Position numbers and translations under genes: made by a program. A stretch of DNA of 32,989 nt, from contig JAFUVK010000064.1 in NCBI GenBank assembly GCA_017477555.1, positions 1 through 32,989 on the forward strand, read 5' to 3'. How positions within the stretch are numbered: position 1 is the first letter of the stretch; each line of letters begins with the position of its first letter. The stretch is from Muribaculaceae bacterium. GTDB taxonomy: Bacteria > Bacteroidota > Bacteroidia > Bacteroidales > Muribaculaceae. The notes under the pieces were generated by a model. It was not told where the DNA came from and did not search any database. It saw only the letters and a list, made by a program, of their open reading frames with translations. Below, in pieces: positions 22,938-32,172 of the stretch.

Positions 22938-24431
22938 ATGAAGAAATCGACGATATGGCTGCTGACCATCGTGATGGCACTGACGCTGCTGGGTCTCCTG
23001 GCAGTGCAGATTATGTACATGGAAAACATGATCAAGATGCGCAACGAGCAATTCAAGGAGCTGGTGACGCGCAGCCTTTACGGCGTGTCGACGATGCTTG
23101 AGCAGAACGAGACCAAATACTACCTGGACCAGGACCTTCAGGAGGCCGAAGCCGCCTACCGTCCGTCGCACTCGCTGAGCTTCGGTCAAGACAATGAGAT
23201 TTCCGTCGACACGATGTCGATGATGGACAGCCCCCAGCTTCAGCGTCCAGCCAACCTGAGCACGCTGAAAGACCTAACCGACAGCTACTCGTTACGTCAA
23301 GAGATACTTAAAGGACAGTATCTGTACCAGAAAAGTCTGCTCAACGAGGTGATTCTGACCATACTGACCCAGTCGAGCGACCGTCCCATCACCGAACGTG
23401 CCGACTCGGCGACCGTGAGCGAGTATCTGCGCAGCGAGCTGGAGAACAACGGCGTGAAGCTGCCATTTGAGTTTGCAGTGACCAGTCGGTCGGGTGGCAT
23501 GGTCTACAGCACCGACGGCTACTCACCCGAGAGCCAGCGCGACGTCTACAGCCAGGTGCTTTTTGTCAACGACCGGCAGAGCAAGCAGCACCTGCTGAAT
23601 GTGACCTTTCCGAGCAAGCGCGACTACATCACGTCGTCGGTGCGTTTCATGATACCGTCGTTCATCTTCACGCTGATTCTGATGGCTGTATTCATCTATA
23701 CAGTTGTTGTGGCTTTCCGTCAGAAAAAGTTGAGCGAGATCAAGAATGACTTTATCAACAACATGACCCACGAGTTCAAAACGCCGATTTCTAGCATCTC
23801 GATAGCCGCCCAGATGCTCAACGACGACTCGGTGCGCAAGAGCGACGCCCGCCTCAAGCACGTGGCCAGCGTAATCAACGACGAGACCAAGCGGCTCCGC
23901 TTTCAGGTGGAGAAGGTGCTGCAGATGTCGATGTTCGACCGCAAGAACGCCACGATGCGACTGGAAGAGGAGGATGCCAACGGCTGCATCTACAGTGTGG
24001 TGAACACCTTTAAAATCAAGGTCGACAACTATGGCGGCAGCATTAAGGCCAATCTCGATGCCGAAGACCCGATAGTGAACGTTGACCGCATGCACTTCAC
24101 CAACGTGATATTCAACCTGCTGGACAACGCCATCAAGTACCGTCGCGACGATGTGCCGCTGGAGCTGCGCGTAGAGACCCGCAACCCCGACGAGGACACG
24201 CTCGAGATAGCCGTGAGCGACAACGGCATCGGCATCAGCCGCGATGACCAGAAAAAGATATTTGAGAAGTTCTACCGCGTATCGACTGGCAACCGCCACG
24301 ACGTCAAGGGATTCGGCCTAGGACTTGCTTATGTGCACAAGATGATCACGCTATTCGGCGGCAGCATCCGTGTCGAGAGCGAGCCTGGCCATGGTTCAAG
24401 ATTTATCATTATATTACCACTATTAAAATAA
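22938..24431 (+). CDS. rprX: Sensor histidine kinase RprX
   Basis: 497 residues. Two membrane helices (IWLLTIVMALTLLGLLAVQI near residue 5-25; FIFTLILMAVFIYTVVVAF near residue 240-258) enclose a ~210-residue periplasmic sensor. The HisKA box NNMTHEFKTPISS contains the phosphorylated His278. The ATPase domain shows NLLDNAIKYRRD, DNGIGIS and GFGLGLAYV. The partner regulator follows 8 bases later. The assignment to RprX rests on the pairing with an RprY-like regulator known from Bacteroides. The signal sensed cannot be told from sequence. Confidence 0.9.
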   Translation: MKKSTIWLLTIVMALTLLGLLAVQIMYMENMIKMRNEQFKELVTRSLYGVSTMLEQNETKYYLDQDLQEAEAAYRPSHSLSFGQDNEISVDTMSMMDSPQLQRPANLSTLKDLTDSYSLRQEILKGQYLYQKSLLNEVILTILTQSSDRPITERADSATVSEYLRSELENNGVKLPFEFAVTSRSGGMVYSTDGYSPESQRDVYSQVLFVNDRQSKQHLLNVTFPSKRDYITSSVRFMIPSFIFTLILMAVFIYTVVVAFRQKKLSEIKNDFINNMTHEFKTPISSISIAAQMLNDDSVRKSDARLKHVASVINDETKRLRFQVEKVLQMSMFDRKNATMRLEEEDANGCIYSVVNTFKIKVDNYGGSIKANLDAEDPIVNVDRMHFTNVIFNLLDNAIKYRRDDVPLELRVETRNPDEDTLEIAVSDNGIGISRDDQKKIFEKFYRVSTGNRHDVKGFGLGLAYVHKMITLFGGSIRVESEPGHGSRFIIILPLLK

Positions 24432-24439
24432 TCAATCTT

Positions 24440-25144
24440 ATGGAAGAGAAACTGAGAATTCTCCTGTGTGAGGACGACGAGAACCTGGGAACACTCACGC
24501 GCGAGTACCTGGAGGACAAAGGTTACAAGGCCGACTTGATGTCGGACGGCGAGGCAGGCTACAAGGCCTTTCTCAAAGGCAAGTACGACATCTGCCTGCT
24601 AGACGTGATGATGCCCAAGAAGGACGGCTTCCAGCTGGCGCAAGAGATTCGCATGGTCAACACCGACGTGCCCATCATCTTCCTGACGGCCAAGACGATG
24701 AAGGAAGACATCTTGGAAGGGTTCAAGCTGGGGGCCGACGACTACATCACCAAGCCCTTCAGCATGGAAGAGCTGGTGCTGCGCATCGAGGCCATCCTGC
24801 GCCGCGTCAAGGGCAAGAAGGGCAAGGACGTGACGGTGTACCGCATCGGCAAGTTCACCTTCGACACCCAGCGCCAGGTGCTGTTTACCGACGACAGCAG
24901 CGACAACCTGACAACCAAGGAGAGCGAGCTGCTGAGCCTGCTGTGCGCCCACATGAACGAGATTCTGGAGCGCAACTTTGCGTTGAAGACCATCTGGATT
25001 GATGACAACTACTTCAATGCCCGGTCGATGGACGTGTACATCACCAAGCTGCGCAAGAAGTTGAAGGACGACCCCAACATCCAGATCATCAACATCCACG
25101 GCAAGGGCTATAAGCTCATTGCCCCCGACACCGAGGTCAAGTGA
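24440..25144 (+). CDS. rprY: DNA-binding response regulator RprY (OmpR/PhoB class)
   Basis: 234 residues. The receiver domain has the acidic pair in LLCEDDENLG, the phosphorylated Asp55 in LLDVMMPKKDGF, Thr in IFLTAKT and Lys in YITKPFSMEEL. The winged-helix domain includes LTTKESELLSLLCAH, NYFNARSMDVYITKLRKKL and IINIHGKGYKL. The sequence is very close to Bacteroides RprY as I remember it. A terminator follows the gene. Confidence 0.93.
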   Translation: MEEKLRILLCEDDENLGTLTREYLEDKGYKADLMSDGEAGYKAFLKGKYDICLLDVMMPKKDGFQLAQEIRMVNTDVPIIFLTAKTMKEDILEGFKLGADDYITKPFSMEELVLRIEAILRRVKGKKGKDVTVYRIGKFTFDTQRQVLFTDDSSDNLTTKESELLSLLCAHMNEILERNFALKTIWIDDNYFNARSMDVYITKLRKKLKDDPNIQIINIHGKGYKLIAPDTEVK

Positions 25145-25233
25145 CAAAACACAATTGCCGAACGGCTATGTAGCTGCTCGGCAAATCGGTGAATGGCTAC
25201 TCGGCTATTTCCAATCGTCAAAAAAACGTAAAA

Positions 25234-25266
25234 AGCAACAATCTACCGCAAGATTGTTGCTTTTTT
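25234..25266 (+). terminator. Terminator of rprX-rprY
   Basis: Stem AGCAACAATCT/AGATTGTTGCT (25234-25244 and 25251-25261) with loop ACCGCA runs into TTTTTT. The right arm overlaps the upstream promoter element of the next gene. Confidence 0.85.
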
Positions 25267-25287
25267 GTAACTAAAACACTACCTTTG
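25257..25287 (+). promoter_or_regulatory. Promoter of the acyltransferase gene (TTGC, 19-base spacer, TACCTTTG)
   Basis: TACCTTTG at 25280-25287 lies 27 bases before the ATG. TTGC at 25257-25260 is at the 19-base spacing and falls inside the right arm of the preceding terminator stem. Confidence 0.65.
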
Positions 25288-25314
25288 CACACCAAAAAGC
25301 CATTAAACCGACCT

Positions 25315-26031
25315 ATGAAATACATATTCGCCATCTACCAGTGGTGCATCGTCGCGCCCATTCTGCTCATAGCCACCATCATCACGGCACTGGTCACCAT
25401 CATTGGCAGCTACCTGGACAGCGAGTGGTGGAGCTACTACCCGCCCATGCTGTGGTCGCGCCTGTGGTGCGCACTGCTGTTTGTGCGCGTCGAGGTAAAG
25501 AACCGACACCTTATTAATAAAGACACGAGCTATGTGTTTGTCGCCAACCATCAGGGCGCTTTCGACATCTTCTCAATCTATGGCTATCTGGGCCATCCTT
25601 TCAAATGGATGATGCGCAAGGGCCTGGCCAACTTTCCGCTGGTAGGCACCGCCTGTCAGCGCGCCGGCCACATCATGGTGGACACGCACTCACCCGAGGG
25701 GCTGAAGCGTACCATGGCCGACGCCGAGCGCAAGCTGAGCCGCGGCATGTCGCTAGTGGTGTTTCCCGAGGGCCGTCGCACCGCCACCGGTCGGATGGGC
25801 ACATTCAAGCCCGGAGCCTACAAGCTGGCAGTAGAGTTTAATTTGCCCGTGGTGCCCATCACCATCGACGGCAGCTACCGCGTGATGCCACGCACTACGT
25901 TCAATGTGCGCCCCGGCAAGATTGTGCTCACACTTCACACCCCCATTATGCCCAGCCCCGAAGGTCACGACACCGCCCGGCTGATGGCCGAAAGTCGTGA
26001 TGCCATAGCCAGCGCCCTTCCTCCCGAGTGA
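25315..26031 (+). CDS. plsC: 1-acyl-sn-glycerol-3-phosphate acyltransferase
   Basis: 238 residues. It adds the second acyl chain to lysophosphatidic acid, giving phosphatidic acid at the inner membrane. An N-terminal hydrophobic stretch (VAPILLIATIITALVTIIGS) anchors it. The family motifs are NHQGAFDIFS (His/Asp catalytic pair), KWMMRKGLANFPLVG, FPEGRRTATGRMGTFKPGA and VPITIDGSYR. The frame is open from 25189, but that part contains the terminator and promoter, so the start is 25315. A related acyl-transfer role cannot be excluded. Confidence 0.92.
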   Translation: MKYIFAIYQWCIVAPILLIATIITALVTIIGSYLDSEWWSYYPPMLWSRLWCALLFVRVEVKNRHLINKDTSYVFVANHQGAFDIFSIYGYLGHPFKWMMRKGLANFPLVGTACQRAGHIMVDTHSPEGLKRTMADAERKLSRGMSLVVFPEGRRTATGRMGTFKPGAYKLAVEFNLPVVPITIDGSYRVMPRTTFNVRPGKIVLTLHTPIMPSPEGHDTARLMAESRDAIASALPPE

Positions 26032-26136
26032 CGGCCGAAAGACTCCGCCACATGCGTTTTTTGCCGTCAAAAGTGGTGAGAATTGCCGAAAAACTGGGAA
26101 AAATCAACTTTTTTTGAAAAAAAACTTGCGAAACCC

Positions 26137-26166
26137 TTGCCAGTTCAGAAAAAAGCAGTACCTTTG
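26137..26166 (+). promoter_or_regulatory. Promoter of tRNA-Gln (TTG, 19-base spacer, TACCTTTG)
   Basis: TTG at 26137-26139 and TACCTTTG at 26159-26166 are 19 bases apart. The tRNA starts 16 bases downstream. Confidence 0.7.
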
Positions 26167-26182
26167 CATCGCATTTAGGAAT

Positions 26183-26256
26183 TGTCCTGTGGTGTAACGG
26201 TAGCACACCGGATTCTGGTTCCGTTTGCGTGGGTTCGAATCCTACCAGGACAACCA
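26183..26256 (+). tRNA. tRNA-Gln (anticodon CTG)
   Basis: Acceptor stem TGTCCTG/CAGGACA, D stem GTG/CAC, anticodon stem CCGGA/TCCGT (first pair mismatched) with loop TTCTGGT and anticodon CTG at 26215-26217, and T arm GTGGG-TTCGAAT-CCTAC. The discriminator is A at 26253 and CCA is encoded. U1-A72 is typical of tRNA-Gln. Confidence 0.95.
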
Positions 26257-26260
26257 AGGA

Positions 26261-26288
26261 AGTGACCTTGCCAGAGGTCACTTTTTTT
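26261..26288 (+). terminator. Terminator of tRNA-Gln
   Basis: Stem AGTGACCT/AGGTCACT (26261-26268 and 26274-26281) with a 5-base loop is followed by seven T. It starts 5 bases after the tRNA. Confidence 0.85.
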
Positions 26289-26337
26289 AACGGAGGAAAC
26301 TCCACCATTACTAACAAATTTAAACTCATTATCTAAA

Positions 26338-26898
26338 ATGGCAGTAAAGATTAGATTACAACGCCACGGTCACAAGGACTATGCGTTTTATCCCATTGTC
26401 ATCGCCGATAGCAGGGCACCACGAGATGGTAGATTTATTGAAAGGATTGGTTCTTATAACCCCAACACTAATCCTGCTACAATAAGTTTAAATTTCGAGC
26501 GCGCACTCTATTGGATCAACGTTGGCGCACAGCCCACCGAGACCGTGCGCAACATCCTGAGCCGCGAGGGCGTGATGCTGATGAAGCACCTGCAGGGTGG
26601 CGTGAAGAAGGGCGCATTTGACGAGGCTGAGGCTCAGCGCCGCTTTGATGCCTGGAAGGCCGAGAAGGCAGCCAAGCTCGAGGCAGTGAAGAACCAGGAG
26701 CGCGAGGGCAAGAAGGCCGCCGCAAAGAAAGCTCTGGAAGAGGAGACCAAGAAGAACGAGGCTAAGGCCGAGGCCGTAGCCAAGAAGCGTGCCGAGCTGG
26801 CAGCCGCCAAGGCAGCTGAGCAGGCAGCACAGGCTGCAGAGGCCGCACAGGCCGAGGCTCCCGCACAGGAGGCCGCCGAGGCACCCGCCGAGGCATAA
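26338..26898 (+). CDS. rpsP: 30S ribosomal protein S16 with long Ala/Glu/Lys tail
   Basis: 186 residues. The first ~80 are the S16 core ([56 protein letters not shown]), which binds 16S rRNA and helps 30S assembly. The rest is a charged, helical Ala-rich extension ([20 protein letters not shown]) about as long as the core; S16 of most bacteria is 80-100 residues. Codon use in the first ~55 codons is AT-rich and then becomes GC-rich. A terminator follows. Confidence 0.96.
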   Translation: MAVKIRLQRHGHKDYAFYPIVIADSRAPRDGRFIERIGSYNPNTNPATISLNFERALYWINVGAQPTETVRNILSREGVMLMKHLQGGVKKGAFDEAEAQRRFDAWKAEKAAKLEAVKNQEREGKKAAAKKALEEETKKNEAKAEAVAKKRAELAAAKAAEQAAQAAEAAQAEAPAQEAAEAPAEA

Positions 26899-26935
26899 TG
26901 CCCCTGAACGCCTAGCAACCAACGATAAGGCAATG

Positions 26936-26974
26936 TCGTGTCGAGACCATCGCGGTTCTCGGCACGATTTTTTT
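26936..26974 (+). terminator. Terminator of rpsP
   Basis: TCGTGTCGAGA (26936-26946) pairs with TCTCGGCACGA (26957-26967), including one G-T pair, and is followed by seven T. Confidence 0.8.
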
Positions 26975-27050
26975 GTCCATTTACTCAAATGCCGCAACCC
27001 ATATCGGCAAAAACCATGGCCCCACCCCGCCATCATGGCAAAAAATGTCG

Positions 27051-27058
27051 TATCTTTG
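27051..27058 (+). promoter_or_regulatory. -7 promoter element of mcrBC (TATCTTTG)
   Basis: TATCTTTG fits TAnnTTTG and leaves a leader of about 75 bases before the ATG at 27139. ACAGAA/TTCTGT (27068-27073 and 27084-27089) in the leader could form a small stem. Confidence 0.6.
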
Positions 27059-27138
27059 CAACCTAAAACAGAAGGTCAGGATGTTCTGTGATAGGAATTT
27101 TATTAACATTTTAGTACTACATAGCTAAAGTATCATCT

Positions 27139-29838
27139 ATGGCAGAATTAGAAACGATTTATAAAACTGAAATTAACGACGGTGTATATGGCTGTGGAGA
27201 TGTAGGCATTTCAGTAAAAGAATGGTATAACCTTCTTCAATCTGCCGAATCTAAACCCTTTCTGGAAACCCTGTTCCACTTCTTGCGTGAACCAGCACAC
27301 ACAGCGTCATGCAGCACTGTTTCCTTAAAGTATGGAAACACAGCATATCACTATAATGCTAAAGTGACCAGCTTCTCAAAATGGGTTCAGAAAAAGCTGA
27401 ATAGATTTCAAGTGATCGGCATAGATGGCAAAATCACCTATTGGGGCATCACAATGGAAAAGGGTTGGGACACCAAGCAGGGATTCATGTGGCAGTTGCG
27501 CAGCGAGCTGGTTGAAGCGTTGCAGCAATTTCTGATGAATGAACTTATCATTTGTTATCGTGACAAAGAACCGTTCAATGGCTTTGATGAAGAATATAAA
27601 TGGGAATTGCTGGATAACTGCGATGGTAATGGAGCAATAGACATCATCAAGAATCTTAAAGGCAAGAACATTGTTGACAATGCCCGTGTCGATGGTGTCC
27701 TGAAAAATCTTTGTCAGACCAAAGAAAAAGAATTAACCGAGGTCGTTGAGCATCTGCTTGACGAGTCAAGCCCCATCGACAAACGCATTGCCGATTTTAA
27801 GACAGAAATGAAAGCCATCTGCCCTGTCAACTGGAGAATCTGCGCCAATGACGAACGTACGGCCTCGGCTATACTGATGTGTAAATACCCCAATAAGTAC
27901 ACGGTCTACAAAGACGAAGTGTATCAACTTATTTGCCGATATTTCGGAATAGAAAGCAGAAAGGTCGGTAGGAAGTTCAGTCATTTCATCGAGATTATAG
28001 ATAAAATCACCGCTAGGTTTGGTGAAGAGATTCAAGGCATTATGATGCCCTCAATCTCCAAATACAAAAATAAGCCGCTGAACCTTGCCGTTCAGACACT
28101 ATTCTGGTGCATGAGAAATGAGATAAAAAAGAAACTTGACAGTTGTGCCCAAAGATATTGGCTTGCCGGATATTCTTTTGGCCGCAACGACTCTCAGCTT
28201 GATCGATTTCTGCAAGAAGGCATTTGGGAATGTGGGTATGACGACAGCAAATCAAGCGACCGAAAATTGCTTGAAGACGCAATGACATTTTCTGAGGGAG
28301 ACATCATCATTTTAAAATCAAGTTCAACAAAAGGCCCCAAAAAGAACATACCATTTTTGCGCATAAGAGCCATAGGCATTGTACAAAAAGAAAATGCCAC
28401 CCTCTACACCACTGATGAGGGTGAGAAGAGATGTCTATTCCACGTCAAATACATCAATACCGACGAGAGAGACTTCGATGGCAAAGTCTATGGCCCTTAC
28501 AGAAAGACCTTGCACCTTGCCGATGAGAGAGTGAAAGACATCATTGATTACGTTAACAAAATATTAAACGACGAGATTATGCCACAACAAAAACATAAGG
28601 AGTTCATTGAACTGTTGCAAGAGACTTATAATCTTGTACTCAATGGCGCACCGGGCACAGGCAAGACCTATATGGCTCACGCTATAGCAGAGGAAATGGG
28701 GGCAGTGACTCGTTTTGTACAGTTTCATCCATCATACGATTATACTGATTTCGTTGAGGGCCTGCGTCCCGTCGAGAAAGATAACGGACAGATAGGCTTT
28801 GAGCGCCGAGACGGTGTGTTCAAAGATTTTTGCCGTGATGCGTTAAAGAATTTGGTCGATTCGGCAAAGAGCGTAGAAAGCCTGTCAAAAGAAATGTCGT
28901 GGCAAGAGCAACTCAACCTATTTGTTGAAGATGCTATTGAGTCAGCAAGAAAGTTCAAAACTGTAAACGGTAGCGTGTTCACAATCTCAGATATGAGAGG
29001 GCACAATATCATGGTTCATATTGAACAGAATAAAGTCACCTCGCAAGTTGCTGTAAACTCCGACGAAATACTTGAGTTGCTGTCAAACGAGGTCGAGTTG
29101 AATATTGTGAGGGATATTCGAAACTATTTTCACCGAAAGTTTGGTACACAGCCCGACTCATACGCCTTTGTGATCACCAACGCAGTGAGATCTATGAAGA
29201 AAAAAGTCCCAACAGTCTCTGCCAATAAAATTGAGCGTAAACCGTTTGTTTTTATCATCGATGAAATCAACCGCGGTGAAGCGTCAAAGATATTTGGAGA
29301 ACTGTTCTATGCCATTGACCCCGGCTATCGCGGAAAAAGAGACCATTTGGTTCAGACCCAATATCAAAATCTCATTCCTGAAACCGATGTATTCGCCAAA
29401 GGCTTCTTTGTGCCGGAGAATGTGTACATTCTCGCCACCATGAACGACATAGACCGCTCTGTCGAGAGCATGGACTTTGCCATGCGCCGCCGTTTCACTT
29501 GGAAAGAGATTACTCCCGATGACACGGAAGCCATGCTTGACGATCTGGCTTGCGTGGAGGATGCAAAAAGCACAATGCACCGCTTGAACAAAGCCATTGC
29601 TGAAACAGACGGCTTAGGAACTGCCTATATGATTGGGCCGTCATACTTCTTGAAACTCGGCGACAATGGTGGTGATTTCCATAAGCTTTGGGAAATGAAC
29701 ATCGAGCCGTTGCTAAACGAATACCTACGCGGCTTCCGTAAAGCGAGTGTCATCCTAGACAAGTTCCGAAGTGCGTATTTCAATGGAAACGCAATGGTAG
29801 CCAGTGGAGAGAATTTGGAACTGACTGATGAGAATTAA
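27139..29838 (+). CDS. mcrB: McrB-type AAA+ GTPase of a type IV (modified-DNA) restriction system
   Basis: 899 residues. The C-terminal ~400 residues are the McrB motor: Walker A GAPGTGKT (503-510), FHPSYDYTDFVEGLRP, Walker B FVFIIDEINRGEASKIFGEL (Asp708), and the ATMNDIDRS motif near 768 with FAMRRRF. It should translocate DNA with GTP and activate McrC. The N-terminal ~500 residues are not a known McrB DNA-binding domain that I recognise. Residues about 340-450 (YWLAGYSFGRNDSQLDRFLQ; EGDIIILKSS; FLRIRAIGIV) recall PUA/EVE-like modified-base readers, by inference only. The gene is AT-rich against its neighbours and overlaps mcrC by 11 bases. Confidence 0.9.
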   Translation: MAELETIYKTEINDGVYGCGDVGISVKEWYNLLQSAESKPFLETLFHFLREPAHTASCSTVSLKYGNTAYHYNAKVTSFSKWVQKKLNRFQVIGIDGKITYWGITMEKGWDTKQGFMWQLRSELVEALQQFLMNELIICYRDKEPFNGFDEEYKWELLDNCDGNGAIDIIKNLKGKNIVDNARVDGVLKNLCQTKEKELTEVVEHLLDESSPIDKRIADFKTEMKAICPVNWRICANDERTASAILMCKYPNKYTVYKDEVYQLICRYFGIESRKVGRKFSHFIEIIDKITARFGEEIQGIMMPSISKYKNKPLNLAVQTLFWCMRNEIKKKLDSCAQRYWLAGYSFGRNDSQLDRFLQEGIWECGYDDSKSSDRKLLEDAMTFSEGDIIILKSSSTKGPKKNIPFLRIRAIGIVQKENATLYTTDEGEKRCLFHVKYINTDERDFDGKVYGPYRKTLHLADERVKDIIDYVNKILNDEIMPQQKHKEFIELLQETYNLVLNGAPGTGKTYMAHAIAEEMGAVTRFVQFHPSYDYTDFVEGLRPVEKDNGQIGFERRDGVFKDFCRDALKNLVDSAKSVESLSKEMSWQEQLNLFVEDAIESARKFKTVNGSVFTISDMRGHNIMVHIEQNKVTSQVAVNSDEILELLSNEVELNIVRDIRNYFHRKFGTQPDSYAFVITNAVRSMKKKVPTVSANKIERKPFVFIIDEINRGEASKIFGELFYAIDPGYRGKRDHLVQTQYQNLIPETDVFAKGFFVPENVYILATMNDIDRSVESMDFAMRRRFTWKEITPDDTEAMLDDLACVEDAKSTMHRLNKAIAETDGLGTAYMIGPSYFLKLGDNGGDFHKLWEMNIEPLLNEYLRGFRKASVILDKFRSAYFNGNAMVASGENLELTDEN

Positions 29839-31147
29839 TCTTACCGATAACACGACCAGTGCTACATTCCATCGCAGGGATGTCGCGGCTTTGTTTCCCA
29901 TCGCCGACAAAACGATTGCGCAGCTTTGTCGGGAGAATGAGAACCTTCTCATTTTCCCTTACAGCATCGAGACTGTTGACGATAGAATTGGTGAATCCTC
30001 GATCATGAAAATCGCGAACACAAGTGACTCGGAGAACGTTTGCATAAACACTGGCAATGTGATGGGATTCATCGGAGTTGGCAGTCTTAAGGTAAAAATC
30101 AGATCACGATTTGACATTGGCCGCGACGATTACCTGTTGCATTATATGCTTCAGAAAGTTCTTTCGTTTAACCTATTTGACCTCAGCCACAACAACGAGC
30201 AGGAAGACATTTTCGACTTTATCATGTTCATGTTCCCATATTTCCTGAAATCGGCGTTGCGTCAAGGTGTGTATAGAGAATATCAGAACTATCGTCACAA
30301 CGATACGAACTTAAGAGGTACTATCAACATGGGCAGACACATCACCAAAAATGTACCTTTCATTGGCAATTTTGCTTACTCGACCCGTGAATATAGCCAC
30401 GACAACAGTATGACCGAACTCATTCGACACACGATTGAATTCATGAAAACTAAACGATATGGCCAAGCAGTACTGAAAATCGACCAAGAGACCACTGAAA
30501 ATGTTAAGTCTATCATCGAATGTACCCCATTATATAATAAGAATGACAGGCGAGGTGTAATCAGCGAAAACTTGCGCAGCAATGCACACCCTTATTATAC
30601 GTCGTACCGCCCACTCCAGACACTGTGCCTTCAGATTCTCAGAATGGATGAGGTGAAATATGGAGAAACCGATGATGAAATCTGTGGAATACTCTTTGAT
30701 GGCGCATGGCTTTGGGAAGAATACATCAACACCATCCTCAGCAATATCGGATTCACTCACCCTCAGAATAAAGTGAGCAAAGGTGGCATTTATCTCTTTG
30801 ATGACCGTAGCGGTTTGCGTTTCCCTGACTTCTATAAAGATGACATGGTGCTTGATGCCAAATACAAGCGCCTTGATAGCTATGACAAGGTTTCTCAAAT
30901 TCAGCGTGACGACATTCATCAGATTGTAACCTACATGTCACGGCTACAAGCAAGCAAAGGTGGCTTCATTGCTCCATTGTTAGAGACACAGAAGAAAATC
31001 CCCAGGTCTCGCATACAAGGGCAAAACGCTACCATATCAATATATGGCATAGCAATCAGCAAATCAACGTCTTCTTATTCAGACTTTTGTGAGGATATGA
31101 AAAAGATGGAGACTAGTTTTGTTGAATCCTTAAATTCAAGTTCCTAA
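29828..31147 (+). CDS. mcrC: McrC-type nuclease subunit
   Basis: 439 residues. The N-terminal part contacts McrB, with SLKVKIRSRFDIGRDDYLLH and DLSHNNEQEDIFDFIMFMF typical of McrC. The C-terminal PD-(D/E)XK site is FPDFYKDDMVLDAKYKRLDS, with Asp334, Asp343 and Lys345, followed by DDIHQIVTYMSRL. Together with McrB it would cut foreign DNA carrying modified bases. Its ATG lies inside the mcrB end, so translation is coupled. No intrinsic terminator was found after the stop. Confidence 0.92.
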   Translation: MRINLTDNTTSATFHRRDVAALFPIADKTIAQLCRENENLLIFPYSIETVDDRIGESSIMKIANTSDSENVCINTGNVMGFIGVGSLKVKIRSRFDIGRDDYLLHYMLQKVLSFNLFDLSHNNEQEDIFDFIMFMFPYFLKSALRQGVYREYQNYRHNDTNLRGTINMGRHITKNVPFIGNFAYSTREYSHDNSMTELIRHTIEFMKTKRYGQAVLKIDQETTENVKSIIECTPLYNKNDRRGVISENLRSNAHPYYTSYRPLQTLCLQILRMDEVKYGETDDEICGILFDGAWLWEEYINTILSNIGFTHPQNKVSKGGIYLFDDRSGLRFPDFYKDDMVLDAKYKRLDSYDKVSQIQRDDIHQIVTYMSRLQASKGGFIAPLLETQKKIPRSRIQGQNATISIYGIAISKSTSSYSDFCEDMKKMETSFVESLNSSS

Positions 31148-31329
31148 AGTAGTAAGGCTGTAGGGCAGTAAAGCCGTTGCTCTGGTCACAGACTACAGTT
31201 AGCTTTAAAAACTTTGGATAACTCACATGCTCGTCCTAGCATGGCTCTGCGCTCATTTGCATGAGATTTCAGCTTTTTGTCTCTTGTCAATAGCTAACGG
31301 CCAATAGCCAACATATCCACTTACGGAAC

Positions 31330-31359
31330 TTGAGTTAAATTGCAAATAGAATAACTCAA
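31330..31359. repeat. 8-bp inverted repeat in the gap before the thioesterase gene
   Basis: TTGAGTTA/TAACTCAA (31330-31337 and 31352-31359) with a 14-base spacer. It lies in the 280-base gap 31148-31427, where I see no gene, no clear TAnnTTTG promoter and no RNA. Confidence 0.5.
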
Positions 31360-31427
31360 CGTAGGCAGCACTCGCACGCAACGCTCTATAGCAAAAAAAG
31401 TGACATCAATCCAGACAAATTAAAGAT

Positions 31428-32132
31428 ATGTATAGTTTAAGATTTAAGGTGACAACGAGCACCTGCGACAGCGATGGGCGGCTGAAGCTTTATTCGGCCC
31501 TTCAGATGATGCAAGACTGCTCGGAGATGTGGCTTGACTCTGAGCCTGGAGTCAAGCAGTATTTCGCAGACAATGACATGACACAGCTGCTGGTTTCGCG
31601 CCAGGTGGAAATCGTCAGAGTGCCCACGTTCAAGGAAGAGCTGACCGTAGCGACATCGGTCTATGACACGAAATCGCTGTACGGCTTCCGCAACACATTT
31701 ATCTACGATGCAGCAGGCAAGCCCTGCTACCGCACCTGGAGTATGGGGGCCTTTGTCGACAAGACGGCAGGAAAGTTGAAACGTATCGATGATGCCACCA
31801 TAGCCTCTCTGACGCTGGAGCCAAAGCTGGAGATGAACTATCGCGAGCGCCGCATCATCCTGCCCAAAGCCGGTGGCGAAACGCTCGAGCCAATCAAAGT
31901 GCTCAGGGCCGACATTGACTATAATAAACACGTCAATAATGCCAACTATGTGCGCATGGCCATGGAATTGCTTCCCGAGCAATGTGAAGTACGTAACCTG
32001 CGCATGGAATACCGCGTACCAGCCAAGCTGGGCGACCTGCTCACCCCCACCATCTATCGCTGCGCCAGCAGTATCGTCGTAGCACTCTCAATCGGATCAG
32101 ACGTGAGTACCATCATCGAATTCTCGGAGTAA
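31428..32132 (+). CDS. Acyl-ACP thioesterase (FatA/FatB-like double hotdog)
   Basis: 234 residues. It releases fatty acids from acyl carrier protein. The first hotdog repeat includes SLRFKVTTSTCDSDGRLKLY and LLVSRQVEIVRVPTFKEELT. YRTWSMGAFVDKTAGKLKRI follows. The second repeat carries the catalytic segment ADIDYNKHVNNANYVRMAME, with the Asp/Asn/His set. Length fits bacterial members. It stands between the McrBC genes and the palindrome-rich spacer before ssrA. Confidence 0.9.
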   Translation: MYSLRFKVTTSTCDSDGRLKLYSALQMMQDCSEMWLDSEPGVKQYFADNDMTQLLVSRQVEIVRVPTFKEELTVATSVYDTKSLYGFRNTFIYDAAGKPCYRTWSMGAFVDKTAGKLKRIDDATIASLTLEPKLEMNYRERRIILPKAGGETLEPIKVLRADIDYNKHVNNANYVRMAMELLPEQCEVRNLRMEYRVPAKLGDLLTPTIYRCASSIVVALSIGSDVSTIIEFSE

Positions 32133-32172
32133 GATGGGCTATGAACAATCCGGGCTAAATGGTGGCATGCCC

